Below, piece by piece: positions 1 through 4,807 of a DNA stretch of 8,838 nt. Under the pieces are notes generated by a model, which saw only the letters and a list, made by a program, of their open reading frames with translations, was not told where the DNA came from and searched no databases. A program made the translations under genes and the position numbers. The stretch lies in contig JAVBYA010000314.1 of assembly GCA_030824295.1 (NCBI GenBank), positions 1 to 8,838 on the forward strand. The letters run 5' to 3'. Source of the stretch: Bacteroidota bacterium (GTDB taxonomy: Bacteria > Bacteroidota > Ignavibacteria > UBA10030 > UBA8401). The first letter of the stretch is position 1; each line of letters opens with the position of its first letter.

Positions 1-2190
1 GACACTTTGGAAATTGACCACGGCTTTTGCCGCGTCCCCTCTCCCGCTCAGTCCGGTCACCTTGCCGCGTCCGAACACTTCGTGTTCCACGTACACTCCC
101 ACCTTCAGCCGGATCTCGTCCTGCGATTCGTTGTCATAATCGGGTTCATCATCCGGCGTGAATGCCTCCTGTTTCGGCGGAGACTTCTTTTGAATGGAAC
201 TCATGTACCGTTCGCGGGACTGCTGCAGAGAGGAAACGACATTCGCTGTATATGCCGGACGGCGCGTGGTCTCCCGTTCCAGCAGTGAATCACTGATCTC
301 GGAGACGAAACGGGAAACGACCGGATAGGTGACATCACCGAACCGGTAACGGATGCGCGCGGAGGTGATGTACAGTTTCTTCATGGCGCGGGTGATGCCA
401 ACGTAACACAGACGCCGTTCCTCTTCCAGTTCTCCCGGATCGGGCGTCACCTGATAGAGCGGGAACAATCCTTCTTCCATACCGGCGATGAAGACCACCG
501 GGAATTCGAGTCCTTTGGCCGCATGGAGCGTCATGAGCGTCACGGCATTCTTCTCATCCACCATGGAATCGATCGCTGATACCAGCGCCACTTCCTCCAG
601 GAAATTCTCGAGGGTCCCCTTCTCCTTGTTCTGGTCGACGAATTCAGAGATGGCGGAGAGTAATTCCTGCACGTTCTCCCACCGTCCGAGCGATTCCGGC
701 GTCTGTTCATCCTTGAACAGGCGCAGGATGCCGAGATCGTCCACCAGTGCCCGGGCGATCTCGCTGGCGGACATCTGGGACTTCAGTTCCATGTATTTGG
801 TGATGAGCGCACCGAAGGCCATGACGGAATTCTTCGCCCGGTCCGCCAGTGTCGGTATGGGACGGGGATCCTTTACCACATCGAACAATGCAGCGCCGGT
901 CGCGCCGGCATGCATGGTCAGTTTCTCCACCGTAGTATCGCCGATGCCGCGCGCGGGGAAGTTGATCACCCGCATGAGACTCTCTTCATCCTTGGGATTG
1001 ACGATCAGCCGGAGATACGCGAGCACATCCTTGATCTCTTTCCGCTGATAGAACGCCACCCCGCCGATGATCACATACGGGATGCCGGAGCGGCGCATGG
1101 CGTCCTCGATCGAGCGGGACTGTGCGTTCGTCCGGTACAACACGGCAAAATGCTTCAGGTCCAGTTTCTCTTTGGTGACATGCTCCTGGATGCGGTGCGA
1201 GATCTGGAGTCCTTCCGTTTTGTCATCGTCCGCTTCAACCACGGTAATGCGGTCGCCGGTCGGATTATCGGTCCAGAGCGTTTTGGGGATCTGGTTCCGG
1301 TTGTTCTTGATGACGCAGTCCGCGGCCGCAAGGATGTTCTTGGTGGAGCGGTAGTTCTGTTCCAGGCGGAACACTTTCGCTTCGGGATAGTCCCGTTCGA
1401 AATCGAGGATGTTCTTGATGTCCGCACCGCGGAAGGCATAGATGCTCTGCGCATCGTCCCCCACCACGCAGATGTTCTTGAACTTCTTCGCGATCATGTT
1501 GATGAGCGTGTACTGCGCGCGGTTCGTATCCTGATACTCGTCCACCAGCAGATACTTGAAACGATACTGATACTTCTCCAGCACCCGTTCGTTCTTCTCG
1601 AAGAGTTCGATCGGTTTCAGCAGCAGGTCGTCGAAATCCATCGCATTGTTCTTGTGGAGCTTTTGCACGTATTCCGGATAGATCTCCGCCACCTTCGATT
1701 CGAAGAATTCCTTTGCGAGGTCCGCATACTCCGCCGGGGTGATCATCTGGTTCTTGGCGCCGCTGATGCGGGAAAGGACGGCACGGGGACTGAACTGCTG
1801 CTGCGGGATGTTCAGTCCGTTCATGATGTTCTTGATGACGCCGAGTGAATCATCCGTATCGTAGATGGTGAAGGAGCGGGAGTAACCGAGCGGTTCGCAT
1901 TCAGCGCGGAGGATGCGGGCGAAGATGGAGTGGAACGTCCCGGCCCAAACCTGATGCGCCTGATGACCGATGAGCCGTTCGATGCGCTCCTTCATCTCCT
2001 TTGCGGCCTTGTTGGTGAAGGTGAGCGCAAGGATCTCATACGGCGGAACGCCGGATTCAAGCAGATGAGCGATACGAAAGGTGAGGACGCGGGTCTTTCC
2101 GCTTCCCGCACCGGCGACGATCATGACCGGACCGTTGACCACGGCGGCAGCATCGCGCTGGACGGGATTCAATTGATTCAATAAGGACAT
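1..2190 (-). CDS. pcrA: UvrD/PcrA-type 3'-5' DNA helicase (superfamily 1A), C-terminus cut by window edge
   Basis: The open frame runs from an ATG at 2188-2190 to the window edge: 730 codons without a stop. It encodes an ATP-driven DNA translocase/helicase of nucleotide excision repair, mismatch repair and replication-fork maintenance. Visible motifs in order: Q motif LNPVQRDA (8-15), Walker A GAGSGKT (27-33), motif Ia LALTFTNKAAKEM (54-66), GTFHSIF (84-90), Walker B VDEYQD (216-221), motif III GDDAQSIYAFRGA (244-256), motif IV QNYRS (278-282), motif V TLHAAKGLEF (about 554-563) and motif VI YVGITRA (596-602). A Tudor-like C-terminal segment, VEHEVFGRGKV (701-711), is the reason for preferring pcrA over uvrD or rep. 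PcrA and UvrD are usually about 720-750 residues, so only a few are missing. The frame is intact. No Shine-Dalgarno precedes the start; the leader instead carries CCTCCTT. The upstream gene is a response regulator 123 bp away, with a hairpin between. Confidence 0.95.
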   Translation of the reverse strand, partial: MSLLNQLNPVQRDAAAVVNGPVMIVAGAGSGKTRVLTFRIAHLLESGVPPYEILALTFTNKAAKEMKERIERLIGHQAHQVWAGTFHSIFARILRAECEPLGYSRSFTIYDTDDSLGVIKNIMNGLNIPQQQFSPRAVLSRISGAKNQMITPAEYADLAKEFFESKVAEIYPEYVQKLHKNNAMDFDDLLLKPIELFEKNERVLEKYQYRFKYLLVDEYQDTNRAQYTLINMIAKKFKNICVVGDDAQSIYAFRGADIKNILDFERDYPEAKVFRLEQNYRSTKNILAAADCVIKNNRNQIPKTLWTDNPTGDRITVVEADDDKTEGLQISHRIQEHVTKEKLDLKHFAVLYRTNAQSRSIEDAMRRSGIPYVIIGGVAFYQRKEIKDVLAYLRLIVNPKDEESLMRVINFPARGIGDTTVEKLTMHAGATGAALFDVVKDPRPIPTLADRAKNSVMAFGALITKYMELKSQMSASEIARALVDDLGILRLFKDEQTPESLGRWENVQELLSAISEFVDQNKEKGTLENFLEEVALVSAIDSMVDEKNAVTLMTLHAAKGLEFPVVFIAGMEEGLFPLYQVTPDPGELEEERRLCYVGITRAMKKLYITSARIRYRFGDVTYPVVSRFVSEISDSLLERETTRRPAYTANVVSSLQQSRERYMSSIQKKSPPKQEAFTPDDEPDYDNESQDEIRLKVGVYVEHEVFGRGKVTGLSGRGDAAKAVVNFQSV

Positions 2191-2266
2191 TCGAAGGAGG
2201 TTCTCAGACTAATGGAAGAACGGCCGGTGTGAGGGCCAGAAGCTGAAGGAAAATACGCAAATTACG

Positions 2267-2289
2267 ACGGCGATGCAATGCATCGCCGT
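2267..2289 (-). terminator. hairpin downstream of the response regulator, possible terminator
   Basis: ACGGCGATGC (2267-2276) and GCATCGCCGT (2280-2289) form a perfect 10-bp stem with a 3-base loop. On the minus strand it lies 24 bases after the response-regulator stop codon and before pcrA. Only scattered T runs follow it (for example TTTT near 2250), so it is an imperfect intrinsic terminator. It could instead protect a 3' end or be partly read through into pcrA. Confidence 0.45.
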
Positions 2290-2313
2290 TGACCGGAGAG
2301 GCGGTGCGGGTGG

Positions 2314-2685
2314 TCAGCCGATGGAGAGTTGGTTCAGTTTCTCGTTCACAAGCGCCATGAGCTCGGCGATCTTGAACGGTTTGGCGAGGTACTGAACGGA
2401 AGGGTCGGACATCCATGCGCCGGCATCCTTGGCGATGCCGGTCATCATGATCATCGGGATCCGGGCGGTGAGCTGGTCCTGCTGCAGGATCTCGCGCAGC
2501 ATGAAGCCGTTCATATTCACCATGTTCACATCGCTGATGATGAGCTGCGGTGAATGGAGTTTCACCATATCCAATGCAGTGATGCCGTTATCCGCTTCGA
2601 TCGGTTCATGACCTTTGGAGCGGAGCACAGCGATGATCATATTCCGGATGGATGGTTCGTCATCGACGACCAGGATCTTTGCCAT
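2314..2685 (-). CDS. single-domain CheY-like response regulator receiver
   Basis: The 123-residue protein is a complete receiver domain with no output domain. The acidic pocket is D8-D9 (VVDDE). The predicted phospho-acceptor is D52 in SDVNM. The conserved switch Thr is T82 (MMTG), and the conserved Lys is K102 in AKPF. All catalytic positions are therefore present, and the length is typical of CheY/Spo0F-like proteins. Such proteins receive phosphate from a histidine kinase and act through protein contacts. No kinase, chemotaxis or output gene is visible nearby, so the partner is unknown and I give no gene symbol. The ATG at 2683-2685 leaves MAKILVVDDE as a normal family N-terminus. Only a weak purine stretch (GGGGAA, 6 bases upstream) could serve as ribosome site. 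The gene lies between the repeat array and pcrA, with its own hairpin downstream. Confidence 0.93.
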   Translation of the reverse strand: MAKILVVDDEPSIRNMIIAVLRSKGHEPIEADNGITALDMVKLHSPQLIISDVNMVNMNGFMLREILQQDQLTARIPMIMMTGIAKDAGAWMSDPSVQYLAKPFKIAELMALVNEKLNQLSIG

Positions 2686-2886
2686 TGTTCGTTCCCCATA
2701 CTGATTTCAATGATGTTAGGTACGCAATTATTGCCGGATTTTCAACCGGCACATGACGGCGGTCAACTTTCCAGGAACCGTATGCAAGGAACCATGAAAA
2801 CTGCACCACAGAGAACACAGAAGGGACTGAGAAAAAGGCAAGAGAGATGAAGAATTATGAATGATGGATGATGAATTATCAAATTC
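2686..2886. other. leader of the response regulator plus AT-rich spacer with one repeat fragment
   Basis: No credible gene lies here. The part next to the response regulator holds two small dyads (listed separately). A stretch at 2805-2822 (ACCACAGAG followed by AACACAGAAG) resembles the C linker of the repeat array and may be an outlying remnant. Positions 2847-2886 are AT-rich with repeated ATGAT/GAATTAT words and run into the first repeat unit. No clear sigma70 promoter for the response regulator could be picked; a TTGAAA occurs on the minus strand near 2739-2744, but the matching -10 is poor. Confidence 0.6.
2724..2750 (-). promoter_or_regulatory. paired dyad symmetries upstream of the response regulator
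   Basis: Two adjacent inverted repeats share two bases: GCAAT-T-ATTGC (2724-2734), a perfect 11-base dyad, and GCCGG...CCGGC (2733-2750) with an 8-base loop. They lie 39-65 bases upstream of the response-regulator start. That position would suit an operator or a leader hairpin, but both dyads are short and could be chance. Confidence 0.25.
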
Positions 2887-3233
2887 CAGATTCCAAATTG
2901 ACAAGTTTGATGCGCAAGAAAAAATGCGAAAAACATTCATGCAAATGCAAAGAAAAGGAAACCACAAAGACACGAAAACACAAAAGGAAAAAAAAGAACC
3001 TACATATTAAGAATGTCGCCTAGGCGTCTTGAAGCCCCGGGATTCATCCCGGGGTATCAAGAAAATGCCATAGCCGGCGGTTACGCTAACATGCAAAGAA
3101 CAAACGATCACCACAGAGGACGGAAAGAACGCAGAGGAAAATGTGTAGGTCGAAGCGATGCTTCGACCACGTCGCGGGACGGGAAGGTGTCCCGTCCAGA
3201 CAAGCACTCACGCAAAGACGCGAAGACGCAAAG
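2887..3233. repeat. repeat unit 1 (full length, 347 bp)
   Basis: Contents: lead element from 2887 (GATTCCAAATTG, then TGCGCAAG at about 2911-2918); B linker at about 2961-2980; A8 at 2988-2995; self-complementary CGCCTAGGCG at 3017-3026; P1 hairpin 3028-3061 (CCCCGGGA/TCCCGGGG arms, TTCA loop, outer CTTGA/TCAAG arms); C linker about 3109-3138; P2 hairpin 3148-3168 (arms GGTCGAAGC/GCTTCGACC, loop GAT); P3 hairpin 3177-3197 (arms GGACGGGA/TCCCGTCC); A linker 3210-3233. The stems are all perfect or nearly so. Confidence 0.85.
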
Positions 3234-3278
3234 GAGGGGGTGGAAAGAGCAATGAACAATGGAGCAATGATCACATTA

Positions 3279-3625
3279 CAGATTCCAAATTGACAAGGTC
3301 GATGCGCAAGAAAAAAATGCCAAAAACATTCACGCAAACGCAAAGAAAATGGAACCACAAAGACACGAAAACACTAAAGAGAAAAAAGAACCAACACGTA
3401 AAGAATGTTGTCCGGGCGTCTTGAAGCCCCAAGATTCATCACGGGGTATCAGGAAAATGCCTGGGTCGGCGGTTACGATAGCATGCAAACAACAAACGAT
3501 CACCGCAGGGGACGCAAAGAACGCAGAGGAAAATGTGTAGGTCGAAGCGATGCTTCGACCGCGTCGCGGGACGGGACGGTGTCCCGTCCAGACAAGCACT
3601 AACGCAAAGACGCGAAGACGCAAAG
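3279..3625. repeat. repeat unit 2 (full length, 347 bp, P1 decayed)
   Basis: This unit has the same order and length as unit 1. The lead element from 3279 differs from that of unit 1 by five substitutions and one indel over about 70 bases. B linker 3354-3373; P1 3420-3453, with two mismatches inside the stem (CCCCAAGA against TCACGGGG) and a damaged CGCCTAGGCG; C linker about 3501-3529; P2 3540-3560, identical to unit 1; P3 3569-3589, with an intact stem; A linker 3602-3625. The 45 bases before it (3234-3278) are a spacer not seen in the other junctions. Confidence 0.85.
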
Positions 3626-3790
3626 AAAATGGAACCACAAAGACACGAAAACACAAAAGAGGGAAAATGAACCTACACATAAAGAACGCAGAAGGAAAGG
3701 AGTAGGTCGAAGCGATGCTTCGACCGCGGTGCAGGACGGGACGGTGTCACGTCCAGACAAGCACTCACGCAAAGGCGCTAAGACGCAAAG
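3626..3790. repeat. repeat unit 3 (internally deleted, 165 bp)
   Basis: The unit holds the B linker (3634-3653), then jumps directly to the end of the C linker and P2 (3705-3725, unchanged), then P3 (3734-3754, one stem mismatch from TCAC replacing TCCC) and the A linker (3767-3790). P1 and most of C are absent. The join is at AAAGAA, which occurs at both sides of the missing segment in unit 2 (3400-3405 and 3516-3521). That fits a deletion by short-homology recombination or replication slippage. It has no lead element and directly abuts units 2 and 4. Confidence 0.85.
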
Positions 3791-4041
3791 AAAATGGAAC
3801 CACAAAGACACGAAAACACAAAAGGGAAAAAAAAAGAACCTACATATTAAGAATGTCGCCTAGGCGTCTTGAAGCCCCGGGATTCATCCCGGGGTATCAA
3901 GAAAATGCCAGAGCCGGCGGTTACGCTAGCATGCAAAGAACAAACGATCACCGCAGAGGACGCAAAGAACGCAGAGGAAACTGTGTAGGTCGAAGCGATG
4001 CTTCGACCGCGTCGCGGGACGGGACGGTGTCCCGTCCAGAC
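3791..4041. repeat. repeat unit 4 (ends at the ogt stop codon)
   Basis: B linker 3799-3818; A9 at 3827-3835; CGCCTAGGCG 3857-3866; P1 3868-3901 (60 bases around it are identical to unit 1); C linker about 3949-3977; P2 3988-4008; P3 4017-4037. The A linker is missing: homology to the other units (CCAGAC) stops at 4041, which is the last base of the ogt TAG. On the minus strand the P3 hairpin starts three bases after the ogt stop codon, with P2 nine bases further, so these stems form the 3' end of the ogt transcript. Confidence 0.85.
3988..4037 (-). terminator. P3-P2 hairpin pair at the 3' end of ogt, possible transcript end
   Basis: Right after the ogt stop, the minus strand reads an 8-bp GC-rich stem (4017-4037) and then a 9-bp stem (3988-4008). 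No T-tract follows either stem, so this is not a canonical intrinsic terminator. T9 occurs only far downstream at 3827-3835, after P1. The pair could mark or protect the 3' end. No better terminator for ogt is visible. Confidence 0.3.
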
Positions 4042-4550
4042 TATATGAGGATGGCGCCTTCAGCGCGGAGGAGGAACTCTTTGGTCTTGATACCGGCCGC
4101 ATAGCCAGTCAGGGAACCGTCCGAACCGATCACACGGTGGCACGGAACAATGATGGGAATAGGATTGCAGCTGTTGGCGAGTCCGACCGCCTGGAAACCG
4201 CGGGGAACGCCGGCGCGGCGGGCGAGCTGTTTGTACGAGATGGTCGTGCCGTACGGAATGTTTCGGAGTTCTTTCCAGACGCGGAGCTGGAACGATGTAC
4301 CGATGAGGTCGATTGGTGCTGAGAATTTCGCCAGCTTACCGTTGAAGTAACGGGTCAGCTGATCGATCACTTCTTTGTTGCGGCTCTTGTTCTCCACCAC
4401 ATCCTCTTCATTGAAGTGTGTTGCCAGCCATCCGAAGAAATCACGCTTGGTCTCTTTGGGAATGCAGATCTTACACACCCCTTTATCGCTGGAAGCGATA
4501 TAGATCGTGCCGATCTTGGAGTCGAAGGATGTGCAGTAGATCTTTGGCAT
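4041..4550 (-). CDS. ogt: methylated-DNA--protein-cysteine S-methyltransferase (O6-alkylguanine repair)
   Basis: The protein transfers the methyl group from O6-methylguanine in DNA to its own cysteine in a suicide reaction. The ATG at 4548-4550 gives 169 residues, near the usual Ogt/MGMT length. The N-terminal part (1-80) is the variable ribonuclease-like domain. The C-terminal part carries the DNA-binding fold (WKELRNIPYGTTISYKQLA, 92-110) and the active site PCHRV (136-140), with C137 as acceptor. NPIPIIVPCHR is classic for the family. Conserved Asn (N126) and the downstream GSDGSLTGYAAG loop are present. The position of the human Arg128 finger (usual ARAVG) reads FQAVG, with Gln at 120. 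A TTG at 4611-4613 would add 21 residues, but it falls in the predicted -35 box and the extension (NAKQLFSIFC...) is not family-like. There is no clear Shine-Dalgarno. The stop codon abuts the repeat array. Confidence 0.95.
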   Translation of the reverse strand: MPKIYCTSFDSKIGTIYIASSDKGVCKICIPKETKRDFFGWLATHFNEEDVVENKSRNKEVIDQLTRYFNGKLAKFSAPIDLIGTSFQLRVWKELRNIPYGTTISYKQLARRAGVPRGFQAVGLANSCNPIPIIVPCHRVIGSDGSLTGYAAGIKTKEFLLRAEGAILI

Positions 4551-4584
4551 CAATGCATGATGAAGTGGAACAATCAGGGGACAA

Positions 4585-4613
4585 AATATAGAAAAGAGTT
4601 GTTTGGCATTCAA
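4585..4613 (-). promoter_or_regulatory. sigma70-like promoter for ogt
   Basis: On the minus strand TTGAAT (4608-4613) is separated by 17 bases from TATATT (4585-4590). This matches TTGACA at 4 of 6 and TATAAT at 5 of 6, with ideal spacing. Transcription would begin near 4578, about 28 bases before the ogt ATG, which supports that start. It sits just downstream of the terminator ending the propeller genes, so ogt would be a separate transcription unit. Whether this organism's main sigma factor uses E. coli-like boxes is an assumption. Confidence 0.5.
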
Positions 4614-4627
4614 GCAACGTTTTGGAC

Positions 4628-4663
4628 AAAAAAAAGCGGAACACGATCGCTCGCATTCCGCTT
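4628..4663 (-). terminator. rho-independent terminator after the propeller gene pair
   Basis: On the minus strand AAGCGGAA (4656-4663) pairs with TTCCGCTT (4634-4641). The inner bases can extend the stem through two G-T wobbles and two G-C pairs. An unbroken T8 (4628-4635) follows the stem. This is the clearest terminator in the window. It lies about 145 bases beyond the stop of the propeller gene at 4808 and just before the ogt promoter. Confidence 0.85.
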
Positions 4664-4684
4664 CGATGGTCCGCCGCCGGTTTC

Positions 4685-4711
4685 GGTCTCCTACCTCCCC
4701 AGGAGGAGACC
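4685..4711. repeat. long hairpin in the 3' untranslated region of the propeller gene
   Basis: GGTCTCCT (4685-4692) pairs with AGGAGACC (4704-4711). An inner CCT/AGG pair around a CCCC loop extends it to 11 bp with one bulged A. It has no T-tract on either strand. It may be an mRNA-end stabiliser or a solitary palindromic repeat. Confidence 0.5.
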
Positions 4712-4763
4712 TGACACCAATGAGCGGACGCTCGCTCTGTATGGACTTAAAGGAACTTGTGAA

Positions 4764-4780
4764 CGGAGTGCTTCACTCCG
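4764..4780. repeat. short palindrome CGGAGTG-CTT-CACTCCG
   Basis: A perfect 7-bp stem with a 3-base loop, 27 bases beyond the stop of the propeller gene. Its build (7-9 bp GC-rich arms, 3-base loop) is like hairpin P2 in the repeat array, but its sequence differs. It may belong to the same class of intergenic palindromes. Confidence 0.5.
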
Positions 4781-4807
4781 CTATCAACAGCACACTTCTC
4801 CCTATCC

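Larger units (their letters stand above)
2887..4041. repeat. composite tandem repeat array (four units) between ogt and the response regulator
   Basis: This 1.15-kb block has no credible coding sequence. It consists of four related units. Reading the plus strand, a full unit has this order: lead element (starting CAGATTCC), B linker, poly-A, hairpin P1, C linker, hairpin P2, hairpin P3, A linker. Units 1 and 2 are collinear at an offset of 392. Units 1 and 4 match at an offset of 840 (3001-3200 versus 3841-4040: 7 differences in 200). Unit 3 is internally deleted. The array ends at the last base of the ogt stop codon. Similar A-rich 'ACCACAAAG ACACGAAAA' words and small palindromes recur between genes in many environmental bacterial genomes; that is from memory and unverified here. 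I assign no name or function. Confidence 0.9.

Noticed and set aside
488..1848. Long plus-strand open frames (186 and 312 codons) opposite pcrA
   Set aside because: They are antisense to conserved helicase motifs and have no recognisable domain or ribosome site. They arise from the codon pattern of pcrA.
2195..2232. Plus-strand AGGAGG followed by an ATG (2212) as a small gene start
   Set aside because: The frame stops after six codons (MEERPV). The AGGAGG is the complement of the pcrA leader CCTCCTT, so a leader peptide is not supported.
2887..4041. CRISPR array
   Set aside because: The repeated parts are adjacent to one another with related, not unique, spacers; unit lengths are 165-392 bp and no cas gene is present.
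2887..4041. Insertion sequence or intact transposon
   Set aside because: No transposase frame, no terminal inverted repeats enclosing the block and no target-site duplication could be found. A non-autonomous element remains possible but unsupported.
3007..4104. Many open frames of 60-130 codons on both strands across the repeat array
   Set aside because: Their proteins are translations of the hairpins and A-rich linkers (runs such as RRGRKERRG or SRDGTVSRPD), recur in each unit in shifting frames, lack ribosome sites and match no fold. One would also overlap the ogt end. They are spurious and should not be annotated.
4551..4613. TTG-initiated longer form of ogt (21 extra residues)
   Set aside because: The TTG falls within the predicted -35 box, the extension does not resemble family N-termini and the internal ATG gives a normal length.
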